From Pseudomonas sp. ANT_J12 (GTDB lineage Bacteria; Pseudomonadota; Gammaproteobacteria; Pseudomonadales; Pseudomonadaceae), in assembly GCF_008370045.1 (NCBI RefSeq), contig NZ_VOBN01000001.1, positions 186,001 to 250,000 on the forward strand: a stretch of 64,000 bases of DNA. The letters are read 5' to 3'. Positions 16,366 to 25,353 of the stretch are shown here, in pieces. The position numbers were made by a program, and so were the translations under genes. The notes under the pieces are model-generated. The model ran no database searches and was not told the DNA's origin. It saw only the letters and a list, made by a program, of their open reading frames with translations. How positions within the stretch are numbered: position 1 is the first letter of the stretch; each line of letters opens with the position of its first letter.

Positions 16366-17022
16366 ATGACCCTGCAAGCAAAACTCGATGCGTTCAAAGC
16401 TGACTTCAAGGCCGGTAAACCGCCTTACAACGCCCCGGCTGAAATCCACCCGATCATGGAGCGCGCCACTGCGCAATTGATTGCGTCCGGCGCGGCCGGC
16501 AACGCCCTGAAGGTCGGGGATAAGGCGCCGTTGTTTACGCTCAAGGACCCCGACGGCAACCCTGTGTCCTCCGCCGATCTGCTGGCCAAGGGTCCGTTGG
16601 TGCTGACGTTCTATCGCGGTGTCTGGTGCCCGTACTGCAACATGGAGCTGCAAGCCGTGCAGGCGTTCCTGCCGACGTTGCAGGAATTGGGGGCGAACCT
16701 GGTGGCGATCTCGCCGCAGATCGCCGCCAACAGCCGCAAATCGGTGCGCATCAACGGGTTGGAGTTCCCGATCCTGAGCGACACTCACAACGATGTAGCG
16801 CAGGCTTTCGGTCTGCGTTTCGCGTTGCCGGATTACCTGGTCGAGTTGTACAAAAACCTGCGTAACGACCTGCCCACCTTCAACGATGACCCGTCCTGGA
16901 CCCTGCCGATGCCGGCGCGTTATGTGATCGGTCAGGATGGCGTGATCCGTTACGCCGAGGTCAACCCGGATTACACTCAGCGGCCAGAGCCTGAAGCGAT
17001 GCTGGATGCGCTTCGCGGCTGA
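16366..17022 (+). CDS. peroxiredoxin-like AhpC/TSA-family protein
   Basis: A 218-residue thioredoxin-fold protein. About 60 helical residues precede the AhpC/TSA domain (LKVGDKAPLFTLKDPDGNPV). The active site is TFYRGVWCPYCNMELQAV, where a CPYC pair replaces the single peroxidatic cysteine of classic 2-Cys peroxiredoxins; it may act as thiol peroxidase or disulfide reductase. ARYVIGQDGVIRYAEVNPDY closes the fold. AAGGA lies 9 bases upstream. It is co-oriented with the SDR and LysR genes. Confidence 0.85.
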   Translation: MTLQAKLDAFKADFKAGKPPYNAPAEIHPIMERATAQLIASGAAGNALKVGDKAPLFTLKDPDGNPVSSADLLAKGPLVLTFYRGVWCPYCNMELQAVQAFLPTLQELGANLVAISPQIAANSRKSVRINGLEFPILSDTHNDVAQAFGLRFALPDYLVELYKNLRNDLPTFNDDPSWTLPMPARYVIGQDGVIRYAEVNPDYTQRPEPEAMLDALRG

Positions 17023-17070
17023 ACCGATCAAGTGCCGCGTTACCCGCGGCACATCCTGATAGGAGTTGTC

Positions 17071-17790
17071 ATGACCCGACGTACATTTCTCATCACCGGC
17101 GCCAGCAAAGGCATTGGTCGTGCCGTGGCCGAGCACTTGGACCGAGCGGGTCATCGCGTGGTCGGGATTGCCCGGACACCCGACCTGTCGTTTCCCGGCA
17201 CGCTGTTTCCACTCGACCTGAGCGACAGGACGCTGACCCGGGAAGTATTGGCTGATCTGGCCAGCCAGTACGAGTTCGATGGGCTGGTGAACAACGTCGG
17301 CCTGGTCCGACCGCAGGTGTTGGGCGAAATCGACCTCGACACCTTTGACGACGTGATGCGGGTCAATCTGCACTCAGCCCTGCAAACAACCCAGACGTTG
17401 CTGCCGAACATGCGCGCCAAAGGCTGGGGCCGAGTGGTGAATATTTCCAGCCTGACGGTGCTCGGGATCACCCAGCGCACGGCGTATGCGGCGGCGAAAG
17501 CGGCGCTGGTCAGCTTCACCCGATCCTGGGCGCTGGAACTGGCGCAAACCGGGATCACGGTCAACGCCGTGGCCCCCGGCCCGACGGAAACGGAACTGTT
17601 CCGAGAGAACAATCCGATTGGCAGCGAAGGTGAAGCGCGTTATCTGGCTAGCGTACCGATGGGCCGGTTGGGACAACCGGAAGAAATCGCTTCGGCGATT
17701 GCCTTTCTGTTGTCCGAGCAGAGCGGGTTCATTACCGGGCAGACACTGTTTGTCGATGGTGGTGCTTCGGTGGGTAAAGCGGCGTTTTGA
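17071..17790 (+). CDS. short-chain dehydrogenase/reductase
   Basis: A 239-residue classical SDR, an NAD(P)H-dependent oxidoreductase of unknown substrate. Visible are the cofactor motif TGASKGIG, the NNVG strand (VNNVGLV), the active-site serine region VNISSLTVLG, the catalytic YAAAKAAL (YxxxK), and the C-terminal ITGQTLFVDGGASVG. Start 17071 follows AGGAG at 17061-17065. It lies 48 bp after the peroxiredoxin gene and is probably co-transcribed. Confidence 0.92.
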   Translation: MTRRTFLITGASKGIGRAVAEHLDRAGHRVVGIARTPDLSFPGTLFPLDLSDRTLTREVLADLASQYEFDGLVNNVGLVRPQVLGEIDLDTFDDVMRVNLHSALQTTQTLLPNMRAKGWGRVVNISSLTVLGITQRTAYAAAKAALVSFTRSWALELAQTGITVNAVAPGPTETELFRENNPIGSEGEARYLASVPMGRLGQPEEIASAIAFLLSEQSGFITGQTLFVDGGASVGKAAF

Positions 17791-17819
17791 TGGGTTTTTT
17801 CAGACCACATAAATCCCCT

Positions 17820-17907
17820 ATGGGAGCGGGCTTGCTCGCGAAGGCGGCGTGTCAGTCGATATCAATGTTGCTGATACATCGCTTTCGCGAGCAAGCCCGC
17901 TCCCACG
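17820..17907. repeat. REPIN, GGAGCGGGCTTGCTCGC family
   Basis: Inverted pair TGGGAGCGGGCTTGCTCGCG and CGCGAGCAAGCCCGCTCCCA with a loop of about 40 bases, between the SDR and LysR genes. It is a different stem sequence from the GTTCCCACGC family. Confidence 0.85.
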
Positions 17908-17949
17908 GGGGGATCTCGGCAAGTCACCACATTTGCACAAGGACTCAAG

Positions 17950-18837
17950 ATGGATCGCCTCGGCGCAATGGAAACCTTCGTCTATGTGGTGGAAACCGGT
18001 TCGTTTTCCGCAGCGGCCCGGCGTCTGAATATCGGCCAGCCCGCCGTGTCGAAAACCATCGCGCAACTGGAAACCCGGCTCGCCGTGCGCCTGTTATTGC
18101 GCTCGACCCGTGGCCTGACCCCCACCGAAGCCGGGCTGGCTTTCTTCGACCGGGCCAAACGCGCCATCGAAGAAGCCAACGAGGCTGACAACGCGGCCCG
18201 CGGTGCCGCCGGCGGCCTCACCGGCAACCTGCGGATCTGCGCCGCCGTGACCTTCGGCCGCCAGCACATCGTGCCGCAGCTTGGGCCGTTCCTGGAGCAG
18301 AACCCCGAGCTGAACATCGACCTGATGCTCGACGACCGCAACATCAACCTGGTGGAGGAAGGCGTCGACATTGCCCTGCGCATGGGCACCTTGATCGACT
18401 CCGGCCTCACCGCGCGCAAGATTGCTCAATGCCGGCGTGTTGTGGTGGGCACACCGCAGTACTTCGAACAACACGGCAAACCGGCCTATCCTGCCGACCT
18501 GACCAAACACCAGGCCGTGGTGTACACCCTGGGTGGCGGTGCAAATTGGCAGTTTCAGAAGTCTGGCGAAGAACACCCGGTGATCATCAGCGGCCGCATC
18601 CGCGTCAACGCCGCCGAAGGCCTGCGTGAGTCGGTGCTGGCTCATTTGGGGCTGACCATGGCGTCCGAGTGGATGTTCGCCCCGGAACTGGCCAGCGGCG
18701 CGGTGGTGGAAGTGATGAGCGATTGGACCTTGCCGAATCAGGACCTGTGGGCGGTGTTTCCGACGGGGAGAATGGCCAGTGCCAAGGCTCGGGCGTTTGC
18801 TGATTACGTTCAGGCGTTGATGGCAAAAGAGTCTTAA
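17950..18837 (+). CDS. LysR-family transcriptional regulator
   Basis: A 295-residue LysR protein. The N-terminal winged helix-turn-helix is MDRLGAMETFVYVVETGSFS followed by AAARRLNIGQPAVSKTIAQLE. The effector-binding domain begins near residue 90 (LTGNLRICAAVTFGRQHIVP). AAGGA lies about 6 bases upstream of the start. It is co-oriented with the SDR and peroxiredoxin, and may regulate them (inference); a REPIN separates it from the SDR gene. Confidence 0.93.
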   Translation: MDRLGAMETFVYVVETGSFSAAARRLNIGQPAVSKTIAQLETRLAVRLLLRSTRGLTPTEAGLAFFDRAKRAIEEANEADNAARGAAGGLTGNLRICAAVTFGRQHIVPQLGPFLEQNPELNIDLMLDDRNINLVEEGVDIALRMGTLIDSGLTARKIAQCRRVVVGTPQYFEQHGKPAYPADLTKHQAVVYTLGGGANWQFQKSGEEHPVIISGRIRVNAAEGLRESVLAHLGLTMASEWMFAPELASGAVVEVMSDWTLPNQDLWAVFPTGRMASAKARAFADYVQALMAKES

Positions 18838-18888
18838 ACAAGACTCCAGTTTCGTTTGTTGCGATTTTCGTTTGATTCGAATAGCCTC

Positions 18889-18915
18889 TCCAACATCGCT
18901 ACTTTGAATGTTGGA
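18889..18915. promoter_or_regulatory. inverted repeat over the HTH-PIN operon start
   Basis: Eight-base perfect arms TCCAACAT (18889-18896) and ATGTTGGA (18908-18915) around an 11-base spacer. The right arm overlaps the ribosome-binding region of the start at 18923. It is a probable autoregulatory operator for the encoded helix-turn-helix protein. Confidence 0.55.
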
Positions 18916-18922
18916 AACCATC

Positions 18923-19390
18923 ATGTCTTTAATCATCCATCCCCCGATCAACCTGCCCATGGCGCGCGAAGTCCAGGCTGCTATCGAAGGCCAGCGCGCC
19001 CTCACCGCCTACCTCGCCACTCAATTCGAAACCCAGCGCATCCAGATTTTCGACGAGCAGAACGAGGCCCACAGCGTCGAACTTCCCACGTCGGCACTGC
19101 GCTTGCTGGTCGATATCCTGGCGGCATTGGCAGAAGGCAATGCCGTCAAAGTCGTCCCGGTGCACGCCGAACTGACCACCCAGGAAGCGGCGGACCTGCT
19201 CAATGTCTCACGCCCGCACCTCATTAAACTGCTGGAATCCGGCGAGTTGTCCTACCACAAAACAGGCAAGCACCGACGTGTGCGCTTTGCCGATTTGATG
19301 GAATATAAAAATCGGCGCGACACCGCCAGCGAGCAGGCAATGACGCTTCTCGCCGAGCAAGCACAAGCGTTAAGGACAGGATACGAGTGA
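18923..19390 (+). CDS. excisionase-type HTH protein, putative antitoxin
   Basis: A 155-residue protein. The first 75 residues have no motif I recognise (SLIIHPPINLPMAREVQAAI). Residues about 85-125 form an excisionase/MerR-like helix-turn-helix (LTTQEAADLLNVSRPHLIKL followed by GELSYHKTGKHRRVRFADLM). The stop codon overlaps the GTG of the next gene (GTGA), a PIN nuclease. By analogy with coupled antitoxin/toxin pairs, it should neutralise the toxin and bind the inverted repeat over its own start. An alternative start at 18908 would lie inside the repeat. Confidence 0.75.
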   Translation: MSLIIHPPINLPMAREVQAAIEGQRALTAYLATQFETQRIQIFDEQNEAHSVELPTSALRLLVDILAALAEGNAVKVVPVHAELTTQEAADLLNVSRPHLIKLLESGELSYHKTGKHRRVRFADLMEYKNRRDTASEQAMTLLAEQAQALRTGYE

Positions 19391-19962
19391 GGCACTCCCC
19401 GTTTACCGCTGTATATGACGCATGTGTTTTGTACCCTGCCCCTTTGAGAGATTTCCTGATGTGGCTCGCGCTATCAGGACGTTTCCGGGCGCGGTGGTCA
19501 TTGGAGATACACAACGAATGGAAACGAAATCTGCTGAAGAACCGTCCAGACCTGACAGCCGAACAACTGGATCGAACCTCCGAACTGATGGATCACGCCA
19601 TCCCCGACGCCTGTGTCACGGGTTACGAAAACCTCGTTGAAGGGTTAATGCTGCCAGACATGAATGACCGCCATGTGCTGGCGGCGGCCATTCGCTGCAA
19701 TGCCAGCGTTATCGTGACTTTTAACAAGAAAGACTTCCCATGCACATTGCTGGAGCCTTTTGGTCTGGAGGCACAGCATCCTGACGAGTTCGTCGATGAC
19801 CTGTTTGATCTAGACCCGGCAGCGGTTGTCTGCGCGGCACAACGACAACGCAAGCAGCTCAAGATGCCGCCGATGGATGTCGGAACGTACCTTGACCTTC
19901 TGTTACGCCAAGGTTTGGTCCGCTCGGTTGAAGCGCTGACTGATTACCGCGCCATTCTTTAA
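19387..19962 (+). CDS. PIN-domain ribonuclease, putative toxin
   Basis: A 191-residue PIN-domain protein (PIN_3-like group). The N-terminal aspartate is in TAVYDACVLYPAPLRDF. A later acidic cluster, LPDMNDRHVLAAAIRCNASV, and TFNKKDFP supply the remaining metal-binding residues. Domain length (about 140) plus a C-terminal helical tail distinguishes it from short VapC proteins. The GTG start overlaps the upstream antitoxin-like gene by 4 bp. It likely cleaves RNA; the target is unknown. Confidence 0.75.
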   Translation: MRHSPFTAVYDACVLYPAPLRDFLMWLALSGRFRARWSLEIHNEWKRNLLKNRPDLTAEQLDRTSELMDHAIPDACVTGYENLVEGLMLPDMNDRHVLAAAIRCNASVIVTFNKKDFPCTLLEPFGLEAQHPDEFVDDLFDLDPAAVVCAAQRQRKQLKMPPMDVGTYLDLLLRQGLVRSVEALTDYRAIL

Positions 19963-19970
19963 GCATGATC

Positions 19971-20070
19971 AAAAGATCGCAGCCTTCGCCAGCTCCTGCA
20001 AAAGCCGAGTACGCCGGCAGATCATCGTCGTGCGCGGTCCCGTAGGAGCTGGCGAAGCCTGCGATCTTTT
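19971..20070. repeat. long inverted repeat (GATCGCAGCCTTCGCCAGCTCC type)
   Basis: Arms of about 29 bases, AAAAGATCGCAGCCTTCGCC at 19971 and the complementary GGCGAAGCCTGCGATCTTTT ending at 20070, with a loop near 42 bases. The outer arm resembles the stem of the terminator at 745-781, so this may be a terminator-like third REP family. It follows the PIN gene. Confidence 0.7.
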
Positions 20071-20085
20071 CAAACGCCAGACAGC

Positions 20086-20113
20086 AAAACGGCGATCCAA
20101 AGATCGCCGTTTT
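20086..20113. terminator. bidirectional terminator after the ccm operon/lipoprotein
   Basis: Perfect 11-bp stem AAAACGGCGAT/ATCGCCGTTTT with a 6-base loop, 5 bases after the lipoprotein stop on the minus strand. A/T runs on both flanks allow use in both directions. Confidence 0.8.
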
Positions 20114-20117
20114 CTGA

Positions 20118-20522
20118 TTACTGCCCGAATTGCCGTCCCAACCCACCCGGCACGCCATGGATGTCGGTGTCTTCCCACGGCCCGTTCGGGCTGATCGAGC
20201 GGCTCCAGCCGTTGTTCCAGCGGTAGTAGGTGCGCTGGCGGTAGAAGGTGTTGGGTTGGTCGTCGAGGACGTAGACGCCCATCTTCGCATCCCAATGGCT
20301 GTTGCCCCCCGGTGGCGGGGCGAAGCTGGCGGAGGTGCGGGGCAGCGGTTTGGCGGGTTTGGCCGGGATGCTCGGTTTGCTCGGCGTGGGTGTCGGTGAC
20401 GGCGTCGGGCGGGGTTGCGACGGCGGGATCGGCGGCAACGTCTGCTCAGGTGGCCGATGGACCGCACAAGCGCTCAACCCCAGGACGAGACTGAGCAGGG
20501 TGATACGAGCGATGGCGGTCAT
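20118..20522 (-). CDS. small proline-rich lipoprotein, unknown function
   Basis: A 134-residue lipoprotein with lipobox LSAC (cysteine 19). A Pro/Lys/Thr-rich linker (residues about 26-65, PTPSPTPTPSKPSIPAKPAK) is likely to span the periplasm. The C-terminal globular part contains GVYVLDDQPNTFYRQRTYYR and WSRSISPNGPW. It starts 15 bases after the ccmI stop and is probably the last gene of that operon. I do not recognise the family; a role in cytochrome maturation is not shown. Confidence 0.65.
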   Translation of the reverse strand: MTAIARITLLSLVLGLSACAVHRPPEQTLPPIPPSQPRPTPSPTPTPSKPSIPAKPAKPLPRTSASFAPPPGGNSHWDAKMGVYVLDDQPNTFYRQRTYYRWNNGWSRSISPNGPWEDTDIHGVPGGLGRQFGQ

Positions 20523-20536
20523 GGCGGTGGTTCCTG

Positions 20537-21736
20537 TTATTTATCCGGGCTGTCGATGGTCACGTGCTGCTGCGCAGTGGTGCTGCTGGCCAGCGGCTGG
20601 CTGCGACCGATCCACTCGCCGGCGGTCGGTTGGCCGGCGCGTGAGATGCGTGCAACCAGTTGGACTTCAGGGAAGTTCGACAGTTTCAACTGCGGCATCA
20701 TCGCGTCGGCATCACCCAGCTCAACGGTGGCCGGCAGGTCGGCCACGGTCAGGCGCTTGGCCGCCAGCGGTGCCGGTGGGCCGGAGGTGGCGCGGGCGAA
20801 GATGAATACGCTGTCACCCGGTTGCACCTTGGCTTTCAGGTCCGCCGCGAGATCGACACGCACCTTGAGCAACGCGCCTTTGGTGACCGGCACTTGGGCC
20901 ACTTTGCCGCCGCTGGCCTCAAGTTTCTCGGTGGCCCGGGCGATCCCGCCTTGCAACGCGCCACGGGAGTTGTCGTCCGGCGGCAGTTGCGCCAGCAGAC
21001 GATTCCAGTAGTCGATGGCGTCCTGATAGCGCTGGGCCTCAAACGCGGCGATGCCGAGCAGGCCAAGGCTGGTGACTTCTTTCGGATCAGCTTTCAGCGC
21101 TTCATCGGTCAGGGCCTGGATCTTGTCTGACCATTTCTTGCCATCGGCGAAGTACTGGGCCTGGGCCCATTGGCCGAGCAGTTCCGGCTGACGACCGGCG
21201 AGGTTCACCGTGCGTTCGAAGATTTTCGCTGCGTCCGACGGGCGATCCTGAGCCATGTAGGTGCGACCGAGGAAGTACAAGCCTTCCGCCGAATCCGGCT
21301 GAGCGGCCACCGCACGTTCCAGGCGACGGGTCATTTCTTCCATCGACTGCGGCGCCTGGGCGAATTCCCGGGTCAGCTCGACCTTGTCACTGGCCCCGAA
21401 GTGCAGGTACAGGCCAAGGCCCAACACAGGAACGAGGATCGCCGCCAACAACGGAAACGCTTTACCCAGACGAGACACGCGCGGCGCGGCAACACCTTCG
21501 GTGTCCGCCAGCAACTCGCGGGCCGCTTCGGCGCGGCCAGTGTCCATTTGCGCGGCGTTGAGCACGCCCTCTTCCTGCTGAGTCTGCAACTCAGCCACGC
21601 GCTCTTGGTAAAGCGCGACGTTAAGGGCCGTACGATCCTCTTCAAGCTGGGCACGACGGCCCCGTAGAACCGGGATCAACAGAAAACTCAGGGCAACCAG
21701 AAGTAGCAGACCTGCAGCGAGCCAGAAATCAATCAT
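20537..21736 (-). CDS. ccmI: cytochrome c maturation protein CcmI
   Basis: A 399-residue inner-membrane apocytochrome c chaperone. Two N-terminal membrane helices ([20 protein letters not shown] and [20 protein letters not shown]) flank a cytoplasmic leucine-zipper-like loop. A periplasmic TPR region follows ([20 protein letters not shown] and further repeats) that presents apocytochrome to CcmF/H. The C-terminal 110 residues are a beta-rich extension. The gene overlaps ccmH by 4 bp (ATGA), the pattern seen through this operon. Confidence 0.93.
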   Translation of the reverse strand: MIDFWLAAGLLLLVALSFLLIPVLRGRRAQLEEDRTALNVALYQERVAELQTQQEEGVLNAAQMDTGRAEAARELLADTEGVAAPRVSRLGKAFPLLAAILVPVLGLGLYLHFGASDKVELTREFAQAPQSMEEMTRRLERAVAAQPDSAEGLYFLGRTYMAQDRPSDAAKIFERTVNLAGRQPELLGQWAQAQYFADGKKWSDKIQALTDEALKADPKEVTSLGLLGIAAFEAQRYQDAIDYWNRLLAQLPPDDNSRGALQGGIARATEKLEASGGKVAQVPVTKGALLKVRVDLAADLKAKVQPGDSVFIFARATSGPPAPLAAKRLTVADLPATVELGDADAMMPQLKLSNFPEVQLVARISRAGQPTAGEWIGRSQPLASSTTAQQHVTIDSPDK

Positions 21737-22203
21737 TCTTGGTTTTTATCCAACAGGTGGTCGAGGCGCTGACGCTCCTCGGCGGAAAGCGTGTCCGGGG
21801 TGTCAGCGCGTTGCACGCGACGACGGCGGACGATCACGGCGATGACCACGAAACCGCCCAGCAGCAGGCCGGCGGGGCCGAACCAGAGCAGAGCGGTCTT
21901 GGCGTTCAGAGCGGGTTTGTAGCGCACGAAATCACCGTAGCGATCGACCATGAAGTCGATGATCTGCTGGTTGTCCTTGCCCTCGCCGAGCATGCGGAAA
22001 ATCTCTTTGCGCAAGTCAGCGGCAATCGGAGCGTTGGAATCGGCGATGTCCTGATTCTGGCACTTGGGGCAACGCAGCTCTTTGGTCAGCTCACGGAAAC
22101 GCTCACGGTCGCCTTCTTTGGCGAACTCGTAGGTGTCGATGGCCGCGTGCGCCACGCCAGCCATGCTCAAGCCCAGTACAGCGGCGGCGATCCAGCGCTT
22201 CAT
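21733..22203 (-). CDS. ccmH: cytochrome c maturation protein CcmH (CcmL-type thiol reductase)
   Basis: A 156-residue membrane-anchored thioredoxin-like protein that keeps apocytochrome CxxCH cysteines reduced. It has a signal peptide ([20 protein letters not shown]), the active-site [19 protein letters not shown], and a C-terminal helix [20 protein letters not shown] followed by basic residues. Start at 22203 is the one that gives the signal peptide; a longer out-of-register frame is not real. It overlaps both neighbours. Confidence 0.95.
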   Translation of the reverse strand: MKRWIAAAVLGLSMAGVAHAAIDTYEFAKEGDRERFRELTKELRCPKCQNQDIADSNAPIAADLRKEIFRMLGEGKDNQQIIDFMVDRYGDFVRYKPALNAKTALLWFGPAGLLLGGFVVIAVIVRRRRVQRADTPDTLSAEERQRLDHLLDKNQE

Positions 22204-22736
22204 GGCTTGGCCTCGTCGACCAGCGCCTGATACTTGGCCGCCAGTTTTTCGCGCCAGACCTGTTCGTCGATCACGCCGACGTACTTGTCGCGGATGATGC
22301 CCTTGGCGTCGATAAAGAAAGTTTCCGGAGCACCGTACACGCCGAGGTTCAGGCCCAGGGTGCCTTCGTCGTCGCGGATGTCCAGTTGGTACGGGTTGTG
22401 GAATTCCGTCAGCCACTTCAAGGCGTCGGCGTTGACGTCCTTGTAGTTGATGCCGTAGATCACCACGCCCTTCTCCGCCAGCTTGTTCAACACCGGGTGC
22501 TCGACCCGGCAGGAAATGCACCAGGTGCCCCACACGTTGACCAGCGCCGGTTTGCCGAGGATATCGGCCTTGGTCAAGGTCTTGTCGCCCTGCACTGCCG
22601 GCAGGGAAAACTCCGGGAACGGCTTGTTGATCATCGCCGAGGGCAACTCGGCGGGGTCCAGGTACAGACCGCGATACAGGAAAACAGCCACCACCAGGAA
22701 AATCGCCAGGGGCAGCAGCATCAACCAACGTCTCAT
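22200..22736 (-). CDS. ccmG: thiol:disulfide interchange protein DsbE/CcmG
   Basis: A 178-residue membrane-tethered periplasmic thioredoxin-fold reductase. An N-terminal anchor (LMLLPLAIFLVVAVFLYRGL) precedes the redox motif NVWGTWCISCRVEH, in which CISC is the active pair, then GINYKDVNADALKWL and GAPETFFIDAKGIIRDKY. It passes reducing power from CcdA/DsbD to CcmH or apocytochrome. Its stop and the ccmH start overlap. Confidence 0.96.
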   Translation of the reverse strand: MRRWLMLLPLAIFLVVAVFLYRGLYLDPAELPSAMINKPFPEFSLPAVQGDKTLTKADILGKPALVNVWGTWCISCRVEHPVLNKLAEKGVVIYGINYKDVNADALKWLTEFHNPYQLDIRDDEGTLGLNLGVYGAPETFFIDAKGIIRDKYVGVIDEQVWREKLAAKYQALVDEAKP

Positions 22737-24721
22737 GCAGTGGCTCCCGTCATACCGAGTGCTTCACGCACGCGGCTTTTCACCTTGACCCGATAACGGC
22801 GATCCAGCGCCGCCAGCAACCCGCCGAAACCTGTGAGCAGGCCGCCGAACCAGATCCAGCGCACGAACGGTTTGACGTGCACGCGCACGGCCCAGGCGCC
22901 ATCGCCCAGGGGTTCACCGAGGGCGACGTAGAGGTCACGGGTGAAACCGGCGTCGATCCCGGCTTCGGTCATCACCGAGTTTTGCACGGTGTACAGGCGT
23001 TTTTCCGGGTGCAGCACGCTGACTTCCTTGCCATCGCGGATCACGCGGACGGTGCCCTTATCGGAGGTGAAGTTCGGCCCTTCGAAGTGCTTGGCGCCTT
23101 CGAAGATGAAGTGGTAACCGGCCAGGTCCATGGACTCGCCCGGCGCCAGGCGCAAGTCGCGCTCGGCACTGTTCTGGCTCGACAACACGACACCCAGCGC
23201 ACACACGGCGATGCCGAGGTGAGCAACTTGCATGCCCCAGTAGCTGCGGGTCAGGGTCGGCAAGCCTTTGATCAGGCCTTTGTGACGCGTTTTGTCGAGA
23301 ATGTCGCGTACGCCGGCCAGCAATACCCAGGCCGCGAGCATGAATGTGGCGATCACCGCCCAGTTGAAATCACCGTAGGCAACGCCAGCCACCACGGCCA
23401 GCGCGGCGCTGCCGAGCAGGACCGGGGTCAACATGCCCACCAGCCATTTGACCGGGGTGTCTTTCCAGCGCACCAGCATGCCGACCGCCATCACCACCAT
23501 CAGCAACGCCATCAACGGAATGAACAACGCGTTGAAGTACGGCGGGCCGACCGACAGCTTGGCGCCGGTCATCGCATCAAGAATCAGCGGGTACAAGGTG
23601 CCGAGCAGGATCATCGACGCCGCCACCACCAGCACCAGGTTGTTGCCCAGCAGCAGGGTTTCCCGGGACCAGAGGTTGAAGCCGACGTGGCTCTTGACCA
23701 CTGGCGCGCGCAGGGCGAACAGCGTCAGCGAACCACCGACCACAAACAGCAGGAAGATCAGGATAAACACGCCGCGCTCAGGATCGGAGGCAAACGCGTG
23801 CACCGAGGTCAGCACGCCGGAACGCACGAGGAAGGTCCCGAGCAGGCTCAGCGAGAACGCGGCGATGGCCAGCAGCACGGTCCAGCTCTTGAACACGCCA
23901 CGTTTTTCCGTGACCGCCAGGGAGTGAATCAGCGCCGTACCCACCAGCCAAGGCATGAAGGAGGCGTTTTCCACCGGGTCCCAGAACCACCAGCCGCCCC
24001 AGCCGAGTTCGTAATAGGCCCACCACGAACCCAACGTGATGCCGATACCGAGGAAGGCCCAGGCAACGATGGTCCACGGACGGGACCAGCGTGCCCACGC
24101 CGCATCAAGACGACCGCCCAGCAGAGCAGCGATGGCGAAGGCAAACGCCACGGAGAACCCGACATAACCCATGTACAGCATCGGCGGATGCACGATCAGG
24201 CCGATGTCTTGCAGCAACGGGTTAAGGTCGCGACCGTCCGCCGGAATCTGCGGCAGGATCCGCGCGAACGGGTTCGAGGTCAGGATCAGGAACAGCAGGA
24301 AACCGGTGCTGATCATGCCCATCACCGCCAGCACCCGGGCGAGCATGACTTGCGGTAACTGCCGGGAGAACACCGACACCGCGAAGGTCCAGCCACCGAG
24401 GATCAAGGCCCACAACAGCAGCGAGCCTTCGTGAGCGCCCCACACCGCGCTGAACTTGTAGTACCAGGGCAACGCGCTGTTGGAGTTGCTGGCCACATAG
24501 GCGACGGAGAAGTCGTCGGTCATGAAGGCGTAGGTCAGGCAACCGAAGGCGAACACCAGGAACGCGAACTGCCCCCAGGCCGCCGGTTGAGCCAGGCTCA
24601 TCCACAAGCGGTCGCCGCGCCAGGCGCCCATCAACGGCACGATGGCCTGAACCAGCGCGAAACACAGCGCCAGGATCATGGCCAGTTGGCCCAGTTCGGG
24701 GATAAAGATTGCAGAGGTCAT
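22733..24721 (-). CDS. ccmF: haem lyase subunit CcmF
   Basis: A 662-residue polytopic membrane protein, close to E. coli CcmF (647). It has the tryptophan-rich haem-handling motif WGGWWFWDPVENASFMPWLV, and the conserved AHEGSLLLWALILGGWTFAV and YMGYVGFSVAFAFAIAALL segments. A large periplasmic loop contains DLAGYHFIFEGAKHFEGPNF. With CcmH/I it ligates haem from CcmE to apocytochrome c. It lies 3 bases from the ccmE stop and overlaps ccmG. Confidence 0.97.
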   Translation of the reverse strand: MTSAIFIPELGQLAMILALCFALVQAIVPLMGAWRGDRLWMSLAQPAAWGQFAFLVFAFGCLTYAFMTDDFSVAYVASNSNSALPWYYKFSAVWGAHEGSLLLWALILGGWTFAVSVFSRQLPQVMLARVLAVMGMISTGFLLFLILTSNPFARILPQIPADGRDLNPLLQDIGLIVHPPMLYMGYVGFSVAFAFAIAALLGGRLDAAWARWSRPWTIVAWAFLGIGITLGSWWAYYELGWGGWWFWDPVENASFMPWLVGTALIHSLAVTEKRGVFKSWTVLLAIAAFSLSLLGTFLVRSGVLTSVHAFASDPERGVFILIFLLFVVGGSLTLFALRAPVVKSHVGFNLWSRETLLLGNNLVLVVAASMILLGTLYPLILDAMTGAKLSVGPPYFNALFIPLMALLMVVMAVGMLVRWKDTPVKWLVGMLTPVLLGSAALAVVAGVAYGDFNWAVIATFMLAAWVLLAGVRDILDKTRHKGLIKGLPTLTRSYWGMQVAHLGIAVCALGVVLSSQNSAERDLRLAPGESMDLAGYHFIFEGAKHFEGPNFTSDKGTVRVIRDGKEVSVLHPEKRLYTVQNSVMTEAGIDAGFTRDLYVALGEPLGDGAWAVRVHVKPFVRWIWFGGLLTGFGGLLAALDRRYRVKVKSRVREALGMTGATA

Positions 24722-24724
24722 CGA

Positions 24725-25180
24725 TCAACCCTCCTTGGCTTGGGTAGGCGCCGACTGACCGCTGTCTTTCAGGGCCTTGGTCACTTCGGGCGGCATGTAC
24801 TTTTCATCGTGCTTGGCCAGCACTTCGTCGGCCACCACCACACCCTCGGCGTTGAGTTTGCCCAGGGCCACGATGCCCTGCCCTTCGCGGAACAGGTCCG
24901 GAAGGATGCCGCGATAGCTGATGGTTACGGATTTGTTGAAGTCGGTGACGATGAATTTCACGTCCAGAGAATCGCCGGAACGTTGCAGCGAACCTTTCTC
25001 GACCATGCCGCCGGCGCGGATGCGCGTGTCTTGCGGGGCTTCGCCGTTGGCGATCTGGGTCGGGGTGTAAAACAGATTGATGTTCTGCTGCAGGGCGCTC
25101 AGGGCCAGGCCGACGGCGGCGCCGACTCCGACCAAGATCGCGAGAATGATGATAAGACGCTTTTTGCGCAGCGGATTCAC
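24725..25180 (-). CDS. ccmE: haem chaperone CcmE
   Basis: A 151-residue OB-fold haem chaperone. The N-terminal anchor is [26 protein letters not shown]. The covalent haem-binding motif is [14 protein letters not shown], with the histidine attached to haem vinyl and the tyrosine a ligand. The start is GTG at 25180, overlapping the ccmD stop (GTGA), so it depends on ccmD translation. Confidence 0.96.
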   Translation of the reverse strand: MNPLRKKRLIIILAILVGVGAAVGLALSALQQNINLFYTPTQIANGEAPQDTRIRAGGMVEKGSLQRSGDSLDVKFIVTDFNKSVTISYRGILPDLFREGQGIVALGKLNAEGVVVADEVLAKHDEKYMPPEVTKALKDSGQSAPTQAKEG

Positions 25181-25353
25181 TTGCCGTTCTCCCGGCGCAA
25201 ACGACGCGCCTCTTGTTGCAGATACCGCTTGCGGGCCAGGATCGGCGCCGCCACGTTGAAGGCCAGCACCGCCAGGCAGATGCCATAGGCCGACCAGACA
25301 TACAGGGCATGATGACCCATGGCGAGGAAATCGCCGAATGAAGCAAAACTCAT
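25177..25353 (-). CDS. ccmD: haem exporter accessory protein CcmD
   Basis: A 58-residue single-span protein: [20 protein letters not shown] leads into [20 protein letters not shown] and a basic tail [14 protein letters not shown]. It helps release holo-CcmE from the CcmABC transporter. It was found by translating the gap between ccmC and ccmE; both ends overlap the neighbouring genes by 4 bp. Confidence 0.93.
   Translation of the reverse strand: MSFASFGDFLAMGHHALYVWSAYGICLAVLAFNVAAPILARKRYLQQEARRLRRENGK

Noticed and set aside
21733-22728. Long minus-strand frame running from ccmG into ccmH as a fusion
   Set aside because: The first 175 residues are out of frame with ccmG and have no conserved motif; ccmH begins at 22203 with a signal peptide.
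22877-24358. 493-residue open frame opposite ccmF
   Set aside because: Same shadow effect; ccmF is unambiguous on the other strand.
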